Part shown: one piece after another, positions 48,136-58,103 of the stretch
Numbering within the stretch: position 1 is the stretch's first letter
Layout: each line of letters begins with the position of its first letter
Assembly (NCBI RefSeq): GCF_003711205.1
Contig: NZ_CP031013.1
Location: 4,072,501 to 4,136,500, forward strand
DNA: 64,000 bases
Source of the DNA: Polaromonas sp. SP1
GTDB taxonomy: Bacteria > Pseudomonadota > Gammaproteobacteria > Burkholderiales > Burkholderiaceae_C
Reading direction: 5' to 3'
Translations under genes and position numbers: made by a program
The notes under the pieces: generated by a model
Seen by the model: the letters and a program-made list of their open reading frames with translations, nothing else
Databases searched by the model: none
What the model was told of the DNA's origin: nothing

Positions 48136-48735
48136 GTGACGGCGCCCTCCGCTGCCCCGCTCCCGGACGACTTCATCCGGGACGCGCTGCAAAACCGCCA
48201 CAACCGGGCCATCCTGGATCGCTTGCCCGCACTGGGCTTGCCTGACGCCTGGCTGGTGGCCGGTTGCCTCTTCCAGACTATCTGGAATCTGCGCTCGGGC
48301 CAGCCGCCCGAGGCGCAGATCAAGGACTACGACCTGTTTTACTTCGACCCCTCCGATTTGTCGGAGGCGGCTGAAGCGCGCATCAACGAGAGGGTCAGCG
48401 CCTGTTTTTCAGGGCTGGGCATTGTGGTTGAAGCCAAAAACCAGGCGCGCGTCCATACCTGGTACCAGGCGTACTTCGGTTTTCCCTACCCTGCCCTGGG
48501 CAGTTCCATGGACGGTATCGACCGCTTCCTGGTGCGCTGCACTTGCGTCGGATTGAGCGCGGGCGAATCAGGGCTGGCGCTGTATGCACCGAACGGCATG
48601 CAAGCGCTCTATCAGGGCCAGCTTGGCCCGAACCCCCTGTGCCCCCACCTGCCGCTGTTTGAGAAGAAGGCCAGGGCCTACCAGGAGCGCTGGAGCTGGC
48701 TGGAAATCGCACCCGCCCCAAGCCGAGATTTTTAA
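48136..48735 (+). CDS. nucleotidyltransferase-like family protein
   Basis: Protein of 199 residues resembling the NTP_transf_6 family (uncharacterised nucleotidyltransferase-fold proteins). The core reads LPDAWLVAGCLFQTIWNL followed by IKDYDLFYFDPSDLSEAAE, where the paired aspartates of DYDLFYFD match the metal-binding acids of the fold, and VRCTCVG and YAPNGMQALYQGQL follow. I start it at GTG 48136, 10 bp after the aminotransferase stop; the frame is open further upstream but inside that gene. No biochemical function is known to me. Confidence 0.8.
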   Translation: MTAPSAAPLPDDFIRDALQNRHNRAILDRLPALGLPDAWLVAGCLFQTIWNLRSGQPPEAQIKDYDLFYFDPSDLSEAAEARINERVSACFSGLGIVVEAKNQARVHTWYQAYFGFPYPALGSSMDGIDRFLVRCTCVGLSAGESGLALYAPNGMQALYQGQLGPNPLCPHLPLFEKKARAYQERWSWLEIAPAPSRDF

Positions 48736-48795
48736 GAAAATCGACCTCTAGCCCACGACCTGCATGGGCAAGCAGCTATTAATTTGATAGCAAAT
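48731..48795 (-). repeat. copy h of the ~55-bp dispersed repeat
   Basis: AAAATCGACCTCTAGCCC is followed by AGCTATTAATTTGATAGC. It lies between two convergent genes and is among the best-preserved copies. Confidence 0.75.
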
Positions 48796-48809
48796 CGACT
48801 CCAGAAAGC

Positions 48810-49664
48810 TCAGCCCCACACCACCGAGCGCATGGAAATCGAACCCGCCTGGAAGCTGGTGTTGAAAAAGCGCATAGGCTCCTTCGAATCGGCAGCGCCT
48901 GCCGCATACAGCAAGGGCAGGTAGTGCTCATAAGTGGGGTGCGCCATCCTGGCCACCTGCCCCAGTTTCTGGAAGTTCTGCAGTGCGTCCAGGTTGCCCT
49001 GCTGCAGGTAGCCGCCAATCGTCTGGTCAAACTCCAGCGCCCAGTCGTAGGCCTGGCTGCCCGTCGCGCCGCGCTGCATCTGGCGCAGGTTGTGCACGAT
49101 GTTGCCGCTGGCCACGATCAGCACGCCGCGCTCGCGCAACGCCTTGAGCTGCTTTGCCAGCGCATAGTGGTCCTCGGGCGCGCGGCCGTAGTCCATGCTG
49201 AGCTGGATGACGGGAATGTCCGCATCGGCAAACATGGGCTTGAGCACCGACCAGGCGCCGTGGTCCAGCCCCCACTCGCTTTCGTCCAGCCCCAGAGGCG
49301 CCGACGCCCTTTGCCTGACCAGCTGGCTGATCGCCCGGGCGGCCGCCGGATCGCCGGGCGCGGGATATTGCTGGTCAAACAGCTCCTGCGGAAACCCGCC
49401 GAAGTCGTGAATGGTCTTGGGCTTGTCCATCGCGGTCAGCCACCAGCCCTCTGTCAGCCAATGGGCTGAAACGCACAAAATCAGTTGCGGCCGCGGGTAT
49501 TTGGCGCCGAACTCCGCGCCCAGCGCCTGCCAGCTGCGCCGGTACTCGTTGTCGCCGATGGCGTTCATTGGGCTGCCGTGCCCCAGAAAAAGGACCGGCA
49601 TCCGGTCGGATTTCTTCAGGGAGGCGACCTGGTCCAGCGCGGAAATGTCGATCGGGGAGCTCAT
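48810..49664 (-). CDS. class III extradiol dioxygenase (YgiD/4,5-DOPA dioxygenase family)
   Basis: Non-heme iron dioxygenase of 284 residues of the LigB fold. The signature VLFLGHGSPMNAIGDNEY holds one histidine ligand, CVSAHWLTEGWWLTAM a second, and DHGAWSVLKPMFADADIPV and VASGNIVHNLRQMQ complete the site. E. coli YgiD cleaves DOPA at 4,5; other family members act on other catechols. It is divergent from phaZ with 281 bp between, and convergent with the aminotransferase pair. Confidence 0.87.
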   Translation of the reverse strand: MSSPIDISALDQVASLKKSDRMPVLFLGHGSPMNAIGDNEYRRSWQALGAEFGAKYPRPQLILCVSAHWLTEGWWLTAMDKPKTIHDFGGFPQELFDQQYPAPGDPAAARAISQLVRQRASAPLGLDESEWGLDHGAWSVLKPMFADADIPVIQLSMDYGRAPEDHYALAKQLKALRERGVLIVASGNIVHNLRQMQRGATGSQAYDWALEFDQTIGGYLQQGNLDALQNFQKLGQVARMAHPTYEHYLPLLYAAGAADSKEPMRFFNTSFQAGSISMRSVVWG

Positions 49665-49887
49665 GTTATTTTTTCCTGTTCAAGAGGGCTGCATCGGGCC
49701 CGGCAAAGATTGCTGCCGGGGCGCAAAATGATAAGTATTCCGTCAATTCCCCAGGTGGCGCCGGCCTCCAGGTAAAACAAGCCCGCCGCCGCTTTGTGGT
49801 GCACCGGCGCCAGCCGCGTGAAAACCGTCCGGATTTAGGGCGGAATTAGTAGATATCCCTAAATCAGTGCACCCCTCGCCTGTTATA

Positions 49888-49919
49888 TTGCACTGCAACA
49901 TAATACGTTTTACGTAAAA
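49888..49919. promoter_or_regulatory. palindromes upstream of phaZ (possible PhaR site)
   Basis: TTGCACTGCAA (49888-49898) is a perfect odd palindrome with the TGC/GCA arms known for PhaR-type PHB regulators, and TTTTACGTAAAA (49908-49919) is a perfect 12-bp palindrome. Both are within 60 bp of the phaZ start. The link with PhaR is inference. Confidence 0.4.
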
Positions 49920-49945
49920 AATTTACATAACCAAGGTTGATCCCG

Positions 49946-51334
49946 ATGCTGTATCAAGTCTATGAAACCCAGCGCACCTTGATGGAGCCCTTTGTTGATT
50001 TTGCGCAGGCAGCGGCCAAGCTCTACGGCAACCCGCTTTCGCCGCTCGGCCAAAACCCCTTTGCCCAGCGCGTGGCCGCCGGCTACAGCCTGATCTACCG
50101 CCTGGGCAAAGACTATGAAAAGCCGGCCTTCGACATCCGCACTGTCGACGTCAACGGCACAGAAGTCAGCATCCATGAACGCGTGGAGATCGACAAGCCC
50201 TTTTGCGAGCTGCGCCGCTTCAAGCGTTTCACCGACGACCCCGCCACGCTGACCGGCCTGAAGGGCGAGCCCGCCGTGCTCATCGTGGCGCCGCTGTCGG
50301 GCCACTACGCCACCTTGCTGCGCGACACCGTCAAGACCATGCTGAAAGACCACAAGGTCTACATCACCGACTGGAAGAACGCGCGCACCGTACCCCTGTC
50401 CGACGGCGCCTTCCACCTGGACGACTACGTCAACTACGTGCAGGAATTCATCCGCCACATCCAGGGCATCTACGGCAACTGCCACGTCATCAGCGTCTGC
50501 CAGCCCACCGTGCCGGTGCTGGCCGCCGTGTCGCTGATGGCCTCGCGCGGCGAAACCACGCCCCTGAGCATGACCATGATGGGCGGCCCGATCGATGCGC
50601 GCAAGTCGCCGACCGCCGTGAACAACCTGGCCATGAACAAGAGTTACGAGTGGTTTGAAAACAATGTGATCTACCGCGTGCCCAGCAACTTCCCGGGCGC
50701 CGGCCGCCGCGTCTACCCCGGCTTTTTGCAGCACACCGGCTTCGTCGCGATGAACCCCGACCGCCACGCCAAGAGCCACTACGACTACTTCAAGGATTTG
50801 CTCAAGGGCGACGACGCCAGCGCCGAGGCGCACCGCAAGTTCTACGACGAATACAACGCCGTGCTCGACATGGATGCCGACTACTACCTCGAAACGATCA
50901 AGACGGTGTTCCAGGAGTTCAAGCTGGTCAACGGCACCTGGGACGTGCGCAACGTGGACGGCGAACTCGAACGCGTGCGGCCCGAAGACATCAAGACCAC
51001 GGCCCACTTCACCGTTGAGGGCGAACTGGACGACATCTCCGGCTCCGGCCAGACCGAGGCAGCCCACAGCCTTTGCCACAACATCCCCAAGGCACTGCAA
51101 AAGCACCTGGAAGTCAAGGGCGCGGGCCACTACGGCATCTTCAGCGGCCGCCGCTGGCGCGACATTGTCTACCCTCAGGTCAAAGCCTTTATTCTTGAGA
51201 ATAATCGGGCTCCAGCCCAGGCCAAACGTGCGGTAGCTGCTCCTAAAAAAGTAGCAAAGCCTGCCGTGAAGGCCGCCCCAAAAGCCGCAGCCAAGCCGGC
51301 AGCCAAAAAGGCAACGCGCAGCAAAAAGGCCTGA
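49946..51334 (+). CDS. phaZ: intracellular polyhydroxybutyrate depolymerase
   Basis: Alpha/beta-hydrolase-type enzyme of 462 residues acting on native PHB granules. The N-terminus (MLYQVYETQRTLMEP) is typical of PhaZ1 from Cupriavidus. The nucleophile is Cys185 in HVISVCQPTVPVLAAV, and IYGNCHVISV plus the late histidine in VKGAGHYGIFSGRRW match. About 40 extra residues at the C-terminus are Ala/Lys/Pro-rich, and the first half of that tail (about 419-439) is encoded by a dispersed repeat copy. ATG 49946 is preferred over TTG 49937. Confidence 0.9.
   Translation: MLYQVYETQRTLMEPFVDFAQAAAKLYGNPLSPLGQNPFAQRVAAGYSLIYRLGKDYEKPAFDIRTVDVNGTEVSIHERVEIDKPFCELRRFKRFTDDPATLTGLKGEPAVLIVAPLSGHYATLLRDTVKTMLKDHKVYITDWKNARTVPLSDGAFHLDDYVNYVQEFIRHIQGIYGNCHVISVCQPTVPVLAAVSLMASRGETTPLSMTMMGGPIDARKSPTAVNNLAMNKSYEWFENNVIYRVPSNFPGAGRRVYPGFLQHTGFVAMNPDRHAKSHYDYFKDLLKGDDASAEAHRKFYDEYNAVLDMDADYYLETIKTVFQEFKLVNGTWDVRNVDGELERVRPEDIKTTAHFTVEGELDDISGSGQTEAAHSLCHNIPKALQKHLEVKGAGHYGIFSGRRWRDIVYPQVKAFILENNRAPAQAKRAVAAPKKVAKPAVKAAPKAAAKPAAKKATRSKKA
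51202..51262 (-). repeat. copy i of the ~55-bp dispersed repeat, inside phaZ
   Basis: AATCGGGCTCCAGCCCAGGC, then CGGTAGCTGCTCC and AAAAAAGTAGCAAAG. It is read in frame as NRAPAQAKRAVAAPKKVAK and forms part of the C-terminal tail. Confidence 0.55.
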
Positions 51335-51387
51335 CGGCCGCTGCGGCAAAGCTGTTTGCGGGCCATGGCTGGTAGGACAATAGGGCG

Positions 51388-52080
51388 GTGACCTCCCCCG
51401 CCGACCTTCCCCTTTTCGAACGCATCAACGCCGCGCTGCCGCAAACCCAGTGCACGCGCTGCGGCTACCCGGATTGCGCGGCCTACGCCGCGGCCATTGC
51501 GCAAGGCGAAGCCCCCATCAATCAATGCCCGCCGGGCGGCGCTGAAGGCGTGCAGCGCCTCGCGGCCATTACCGGCCAGCCTGCCCAGCCGCTCAACCCC
51601 GCCAACGGCACCGAAGGCCCGCGCGCCGTGGCCATCATTGACGAAGACTGGTGCATAGGCTGCACGCTGTGCATCAAGGCCTGCCCGACCGACGCCATCA
51701 TGGGCAGCAACAAGATGATGCACACCGTGATCGAGCCCTGGTGCACGGGCTGCGAGCTGTGCATCCCGGTCTGCCCCGTCGACTGCATCAGCCTGGAAAA
51801 CGTCACCGGCGAGCGCACCGGCTGGGCTGCGTGGTCGGCGCAGGAGGCCGACACGGCCCGCAAACGCTATCAAATTCATAGCTACAGGCTCAGCAAGGGC
51901 AAGGGCTACAGCCCTAAATCGCTTGAAAAATCCGGCGGCGCTGCTTACCCTGCAACGGAACCACCTGCAGCGACCGCCGCACGCGCCGAAACCGATACCG
52001 ACGTCGTCGACCGCAAGCGCGCGGTGATTGAAGCCGCCCTCGCCCGGGCCCGGGCGCAGCGCGAAAAAAAGGCCGGCTGA
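51388..52080 (+). CDS. RnfB-like soluble iron-sulfur protein
   Basis: Ferredoxin-like protein of 230 residues. A first [4Fe-4S] motif of the Fes type uses Cys22, Cys25, Cys30 and Cys47 ([10 protein letters not shown], then NQCPPGG); two bacterial-ferredoxin clusters use Cys89/92/95/99 and Cys119/122/125/129. RnfB of the Rnf complex has a membrane-anchoring N-terminal helix, which is missing here, and no other rnf genes are adjacent. The C-terminal part (about 160-178) is encoded by a dispersed repeat. Start is GTG 51388. Electron transfer is certain in kind; the partner is not known. Confidence 0.88.
   Translation: MTSPADLPLFERINAALPQTQCTRCGYPDCAAYAAAIAQGEAPINQCPPGGAEGVQRLAAITGQPAQPLNPANGTEGPRAVAIIDEDWCIGCTLCIKACPTDAIMGSNKMMHTVIEPWCTGCELCIPVCPVDCISLENVTGERTGWAAWSAQEADTARKRYQIHSYRLSKGKGYSPKSLEKSGGAAYPATEPPAATAARAETDTDVVDRKRAVIEAALARARAQREKKAG
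51865..51922 (+). repeat. copy j of the ~55-bp dispersed repeat, inside the rnfB-like gene
   Basis: CGCTATCAAATTCATAGCT, then GGGCTACAGCCCTAAATCG. Both ends are well preserved. It is read in frame as [19 protein letters not shown], in the tail after the last cluster motif. Confidence 0.75.
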
Positions 52081-52095
52081 GAAGCCGGCCTTTTC
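52067..52095 (+). terminator. rho-independent terminator after the rnfB-like gene
   Basis: Stem AAGGCCGGCT-GAGA-AGCCGGCCTT followed by TTC, with an A-run before it. The first arm overlaps the end of the coding region and the stop codon enters the loop. Also likely to end the opposing desulfhydrase transcript. Confidence 0.85.
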
Positions 52096-52111
52096 TGCAG
52101 CACCTGCAAAC

Positions 52112-53149
52112 TCAGGCCGTCAGTTCCGTCAGGCCCAGCACATCCGCCTCAAAGGCGTGCAGCGAAGGCGCGCCGCCTGTGTGGATAAACAGCACGTTCT
52201 CGTCCTTGCGGAAGAAGCCCTTGCGCGCCAGGCCGATCAGGCCGGCCATGATCTTGCCGGTGTAGACCGGGTCCAGCAGGATGGCCTCGGTGCGCGCCAG
52301 CATCTGCACGGCCTCCACCATGGCCTGGTTGGGCACCGAGTACTTGGGCCGCCACCAGTCGCCGTGGCTCACCACCGCCTCGGCCGGGACCGTGATGCCA
52401 AGGCCCAGCAAGTCGGCCACGGCCTGCGCTTCCTTGTGCACCAGCGGGTTCTGGTCGGCCGGGTCGCGGCTCACGCCGATGCCGACGATGGGAATGTTGA
52501 TGTGGTTGCCCATAAAGCCGGCCAGCAAGCCGCCATGCGTGCCTGAGCTGCCCGAGCCCACCACGACCTTGTCGATACGCACACCCTGCTCGAAGAACTG
52601 CTGCTGCAGCTCCTGCGCGCAGGCCACATAACCGAGGCCGCCGATGGCGTTGGAGCCGCCGCCGGGCACGATGTAGCCCTTGCGGCCTTCCTTGGCCAAA
52701 TCCGCCGCGACCTTCTGCATGGCTTCGAGCATGTTGGTGCCGGCCGGCACCACGGTGATGGCTTCAACGCCCATCAGGCGGAACAGGAAATTGTTGCCGC
52801 TGGCGTCTGCCTTGTAGCTGTTGGGTACACGCTCTTCAATCACAAAACGGCACTTCATGCCTTCCTTGATGGACGCGGACAGCGTGGCGCGGCAGTGGTT
52901 GGACTGCGGCGCGCCGCAGGTGATCAGCGTGTCGGCGCCTTGTGCCAGCGCATCGGCCGCCAGGAACTCGAGCTTGCGTGTCTTGTTGCCGCCGGGCGTC
53001 AGGCCCAGCATGTCGTCGCGCTTGATCCACACATTGGGCCCGCCATCGGGGCCGCAAGTGGCGCGCAGGGCTTTAGTGAAATTGGGGAGAAACTCCAGCG
53101 GCGTGTGGCCTTCGGTGTAACGGCGGCGGGGAAAGCGGCTCAAATCCAT
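52112..53149 (-). CDS. PLP-dependent D-cysteine desulfhydrase / cysteate sulfo-lyase family protein
   Basis: PLP enzyme of 345 residues of the ACC deaminase/D-cysteine desulfhydrase group. The PLP lysine is Lys56 in LTPGGNKTRKLEF, and the catalytic serine loop is TCGAPQSNHCRAT; GSGSSGTHGGLLAGF binds the cofactor phosphate. Length is normal. L-cysteate sulfo-lyase (CuyA) belongs to the same group and looks alike, so the substrate could be D-cysteine or L-cysteate. It lies downstream of the methylmalonyl-CoA genes on the same strand with an 89-bp gap and may be a separate unit. Confidence 0.85.
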   Translation of the reverse strand: MDLSRFPRRRYTEGHTPLEFLPNFTKALRATCGPDGGPNVWIKRDDMLGLTPGGNKTRKLEFLAADALAQGADTLITCGAPQSNHCRATLSASIKEGMKCRFVIEERVPNSYKADASGNNFLFRLMGVEAITVVPAGTNMLEAMQKVAADLAKEGRKGYIVPGGGSNAIGGLGYVACAQELQQQFFEQGVRIDKVVVGSGSSGTHGGLLAGFMGNHINIPIVGIGVSRDPADQNPLVHKEAQAVADLLGLGITVPAEAVVSHGDWWRPKYSVPNQAMVEAVQMLARTEAILLDPVYTGKIMAGLIGLARKGFFRKDENVLFIHTGGAPSLHAFEADVLGLTELTA

Positions 53150-53238
53150 GAAACGATGCTCCAGACGAATCGGTGGTTGAAAATCAGGCAGCCTGCATTG
53201 TGCCGCCAGCCCTGCAATTGCGTGCGCTAGTGGGGCAT

Positions 53239-53715
53239 TCAGCCCAGCGCAGCAAACGCCTTGATCACCTCAGGCGGCGCCTGGACCATTTCAATCAGCA
53301 CCCCTTCGCCTGACACCGGAAATTCGTCGTTAGCCTTGGGATGCAGGAAGCAGATGTCAAAACCCGCCGCGCCCTTGCGGATGCCGCCGGGCGCAAAGCG
53401 CACACCCTTGGCCGTCAGCCATTCCACCGCCTTGGGCAAGTCATCAATCCACAAGCCCACATGGTTGAGCGGCGTGGTGTGCACCGCCGGTTTTTTGTCC
53501 ACGTCCAGCGGCTGCATCAAATCGACCTCGACCTTGAACGGGCCGCTGCCGATCGCGCAGATGTCTTCGTCAACGTTCTCGCGTTCGCTCACAAAGTTGC
53601 CGGTGACTTCAAGGCCCAGCATGTCGACCCACAGCGTGCGCAGCCGGTCCTTGTTGGTGGCGCCGATGGCGATCTGCTGGATGCCCAGCACTTTAAAAGG
53701 GCGACCGGCGCTCAT
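53239..53715 (-). CDS. VOC-family protein, candidate methylmalonyl-CoA epimerase
   Basis: Protein of 158 residues with two beta-alpha-beta-beta-beta modules. Expected metal ligands of methylmalonyl-CoA epimerase are seen for the second half (His in [10 protein letters not shown] and Glu in VLIEMVQ), but the first ligand histidine of the usual LDHIGIAV opening is replaced ([10 protein letters not shown]). It overlaps pccA in an ATGA junction and lies in the same operon as propionyl-CoA carboxylase and methylmalonyl-CoA mutase, which need an epimerase between them. The job is therefore well suggested by context, and the lost histidine is a reason for caution. Confidence 0.7.
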   Translation of the reverse strand: MSAGRPFKVLGIQQIAIGATNKDRLRTLWVDMLGLEVTGNFVSERENVDEDICAIGSGPFKVEVDLMQPLDVDKKPAVHTTPLNHVGLWIDDLPKAVEWLTAKGVRFAPGGIRKGAAGFDICFLHPKANDEFPVSGEGVLIEMVQAPPEVIKAFAALG

Positions 53716-55763
53716 GCCTGGAATTCCACAATCGGCTGGTCGACGCTCAGCGATTCGCCCTTGGCTGCCAGCACCTTGCCGACCACGCCATCAGCGACAG
53801 CAAACAGCACGTTTTCCATCTTCATGGCTTCGATCACGGCCACACGCTCACCGGCCTGCACCTTCTGCCCCACCTGCACGGCAACGTCCACCAGCAAGCC
53901 GGGCATGGGCGACAGCACATAACGGCTCATGTCCGGCGGCGCCTTGTAGGGCATCAGCGCATGCAGTTGCGCCGCGCGCGGCGTCAGCACCAGCGCATCC
54001 AGCCGTGTGCCGTTGTGCGCGATGCGGATGGCCAGCGGGTTACGGCCCACGCCGCGCTCCACCTGCGCGGCGAACGGCTGGCCGTTCACCGTGCCGCGTA
54101 TGCGCGCGCCGCCCAGATGCCAGTTGCTACAAATTTCATAGCTGCCAACCCGCGTCTCTACTGTGCCGGAGCCCGATTGGGCCTGATAATTTCTTACGGT
54201 GACGGGGTGCTGCGTGTTTTGCCCCGCAGCGCCCAGGCTGACCACCACAAACTCTTCACCCACCGTCACGCCATGGCCCGGCAGCTGCCCACTGATACCG
54301 GCTGCCCGGCCCAGCATGCGGCGGTTGACGTAAGCCGCCAGCGCGAGCAGGAAGGACGGGTCGTCGTGCGGCACGTCTTCGGCGTGAAAGCCTTTGCCGT
54401 AGTTCTCGGCAATGAAGCCGGTGTTGAAGTCACCGGAAACGAACTTCGGATGCGCCAGCAAAGCCGCCTGGAAAGGGATGTTGCTGGAGATACCCCGAAT
54501 GACAAAACCATTCAGCGCCTCGCGCATTTTGGCAATGGCGTCTTTACGGTCTTTCCCGTGCACGATGAGCTTGGCGATCATCGAGTCATAAAACATCGGG
54601 ATCTCGCCGCCGTCCTGCACGCCGGTGTCGACGCGCACGCCATACAGCTGCGAGGTGTCGGCCGCGAACATCGTCTCTTTGGGCGGTTGAAAGCGCACCA
54701 GCCGGCCCGTCGAAGGAAGAAAGCTGCGGAACGGGTCTTCGGCGTTGATACGGCACTCAATCGCCCAGCCGTTGCGCTGCACGTCTTTTTGCGCAATCGG
54801 CAGCTTCTCACCCGCTGCCACGCGAATCATCAACTCCACCAGGTCCAGCCCGGTGATGCATTCCGTCACCGGGTGCTCCACCTGCAGACGGGTGTTCATC
54901 TCGAGGAAATAAAAACTCTGGTCCTTGCCGACCACAAACTCCACCGTGCCGGCGCTCTGGTACTTCACCGCCTTGGCCAGCGCCACCGCCTGCTCGCCCA
55001 TGGCCTTGCGTGTGGCGTCGCTGATAAAGGGCGACGGCGCCTCTTCAATCACCTTCTGGTGACGCCGCTGGATGGAGCATTCGCGCTCGTTCAGATAGAC
55101 CACGTTGCCGTGGCTGTCGCCCAGCAGCTGGATTTCGATGTGACGGGGCTCCTCGACAAACTTCTCGATAAAGACACGGTCGTCGCCAAAGCTGTTGCGG
55201 GCTTCATTGCGGCAAGAGGTGAAACCTTCAAAGGCCTCTTTGTCATTGAACGCAACGCGCAAGCCCTTGCCGCCGCCGCCGGCCGAAGCCTTGATCATCA
55301 CGGGGTAACCAATCCCCTTGGCAATCTCCACAGCCTTCTCGGCCGTTTCAATCGCATCGTTCACACCGGGAATGCAGTTCACCCCCGCCGCGCCCGCCAG
55401 TTTTTTCGATTCGATCTTGTCACCCATCGCGGCAATCGAATAGTGCTTGGGGCCGATAAAGATGATGCCCTCTTCCTCGACACGCTTGGCAAAGCCAGCG
55501 TTCTCGCTCAGGAAGCCGTAGCCCGGATGCACGGCTTGCGCGCCCGTCTGCTTGCAGGCCGCGATGATCTTGTCGGCTTGCAGATAACTGTCACGGCTGG
55601 GCGCGGGGCCGATATTGACGGCCTCGTCGGCCAGTTCGACATGACGCGCATCCTTGTCGGCGTCGGAATAGACGGCAACGGTTTTGATGCCCATCTTGCG
55701 GGCGGTGAGGATGACGCGGCAGGCGATTTCACCGCGGTTGGCTATGAGGATCTTTTTAAACAC
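53712..55763 (-). CDS. pccA: propionyl-CoA/acyl-CoA carboxylase, biotin-containing alpha subunit
   Basis: Biotin carboxylase plus biotin carrier in one chain of 683 residues. ATP-grasp signatures are [15 protein letters not shown] and [14 protein letters not shown]; the biotin is attached to Lys648 in IEAMKMEN near the C-terminus. The middle BT domain (about 500-600) holds a 24-residue stretch encoded by a dispersed repeat. It is separated from pccB by an AT-richer unknown gene, and overlaps the VOC gene by 4 bp. With PccB it carboxylates propionyl-CoA to methylmalonyl-CoA. Confidence 0.94.
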   Translation of the reverse strand: MFKKILIANRGEIACRVILTARKMGIKTVAVYSDADKDARHVELADEAVNIGPAPSRDSYLQADKIIAACKQTGAQAVHPGYGFLSENAGFAKRVEEEGIIFIGPKHYSIAAMGDKIESKKLAGAAGVNCIPGVNDAIETAEKAVEIAKGIGYPVMIKASAGGGGKGLRVAFNDKEAFEGFTSCRNEARNSFGDDRVFIEKFVEEPRHIEIQLLGDSHGNVVYLNERECSIQRRHQKVIEEAPSPFISDATRKAMGEQAVALAKAVKYQSAGTVEFVVGKDQSFYFLEMNTRLQVEHPVTECITGLDLVELMIRVAAGEKLPIAQKDVQRNGWAIECRINAEDPFRSFLPSTGRLVRFQPPKETMFAADTSQLYGVRVDTGVQDGGEIPMFYDSMIAKLIVHGKDRKDAIAKMREALNGFVIRGISSNIPFQAALLAHPKFVSGDFNTGFIAENYGKGFHAEDVPHDDPSFLLALAAYVNRRMLGRAAGISGQLPGHGVTVGEEFVVVSLGAAGQNTQHPVTVRNYQAQSGSGTVETRVGSYEICSNWHLGGARIRGTVNGQPFAAQVERGVGRNPLAIRIAHNGTRLDALVLTPRAAQLHALMPYKAPPDMSRYVLSPMPGLLVDVAVQVGQKVQAGERVAVIEAMKMENVLFAVADGVVGKVLAAKGESLSVDQPIVEFQA
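54122..54192 (+). repeat. copy k of the ~55-bp dispersed repeat, inside pccA
   Basis: TTGCTACAAATTTCATAGCT, then GCCGGAGCCCGATTGGG. It is read in frame (minus strand) as [19 protein letters not shown] and interrupts the BT domain just before [14 protein letters not shown]. Confidence 0.65.
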
Positions 55764-55803
55764 GTTTACATAACTCCAATAGTTCGAAATTCAATTTCGT
55801 TCT

Positions 55804-56412
55804 TCACGCCTCTTCGGGCTCGCTCGTCGCTTGAATTTCCATAGCGGATAACCGGCTTATCGCCTCTTTGCAATCAATCAAGGGGACAAGAAAACCGCAA
55901 TACTCGTCCCCACCGGTGTCGAAAATAATCAAATCAAACGATCGCTCAATCAACCAATTCTTGAACAGTCCCAGAACCTTCAGGGGCATCGCCCCTTGAA
56001 TCGCCTCGTCGAATTGAAAGCGGTCCTTAATTCCGTATGCGTCACAGACTTTGCCAAGAATGATTTGGGCATTCTCGGTATATCTGGCCTCAAAAAGAAA
56101 GACAAATGGCGTTCGCCTGCCACCAAAAAAATCCCCCATCAAGCCGTCTCGAAGAGCGCTTGCAGGCTCCATAACTTCGCCATCCTCGCTTCGAGCGGCC
56201 TTATGAACGCGTCGCGAAATTCGCTCTGCGACTTCGCTACCCAGGAATGAGAAAGTCGCAAGAACAAAAACATGCAGCTCAGCTCTCAATTTTTTGAGAG
56301 CTCTTGCGTCATCTCGAGCATCTTCAGGGCTCGGTTGGCCGTCCCATGCTTCCAGGTCATCTTTCGAGACTATCCCTTGCCACCATGCTTTTAGGCTTTG
56401 AATTGCACCCAT
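55804..56412 (-). CDS. unknown protein, 202 aa, between pccB and pccA
   Basis: I do not recognise this protein. No signal peptide or membrane segment is evident. It starts MGAIQSLKAWWQGIVSKDDL, has a helical middle (ELHVFVLATFSFLGSEVAER), then FVFLFEARYTENAQIILGKV and FDLIIFDTGGDEYCGFLVPL. Base composition is clearly lower in GC than the neighbours and codon choice is mixed, which suggests recent acquisition. It interrupts the normally tight pccB-pccA order on the same strand, so it is cotranscribed by position. Upstream of it is a short duplication of the pccB 3' end. Confidence 0.7.
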   Translation of the reverse strand: MGAIQSLKAWWQGIVSKDDLEAWDGQPSPEDARDDARALKKLRAELHVFVLATFSFLGSEVAERISRRVHKAARSEDGEVMEPASALRDGLMGDFFGGRRTPFVFLFEARYTENAQIILGKVCDAYGIKDRFQFDEAIQGAMPLKVLGLFKNWLIERSFDLIIFDTGGDEYCGFLVPLIDCKEAISRLSAMEIQATSEPEEA

Positions 56413-56516
56413 CGGGTTATCCCAGTTTCAAAGAGAAGATTTCCGAGCTTGCGCCACGGGGTTGCGTGTAGATACAGCCAGAACTTCCCGAGCTGAGCGT
56501 CCTTGCTCTCAACCAT
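56391..56516 (-). CDS. possible small ORF, 41 aa, upstream of and overlapping the unknown gene
   Basis: An ATG frame of 41 codons ends in TAA inside the start of the 202-aa gene, in another frame. It reads MVESKDAQLGKFWLYLHATP and then WRKLGNLLFETGITRW. PWRKLGN resembles the PccB terminus (PWRKHGN), and the DNA matches too. It may be a translated leader or just remnant DNA of a duplication. Confidence 0.3.
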   Translation of the reverse strand: MVESKDAQLGKFWLYLHATPWRKLGNLLFETGITRWVQFKA

Positions 56517-56539
56517 TCTCACAACATTCACCTAGCTAT

Positions 56540-58072
<1,533 letters not shown>

Positions 58073-58103
58073 GGTGTGTTCCGCAATGGTGGGACGTTGG
58101 AAA

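Noticed and set aside
53961..55844. Long plus-strand open frame (627 codons) antisense to pccA
   Set aside because: Shadow of pccA; His/Arg/Gln-rich and without domain features.
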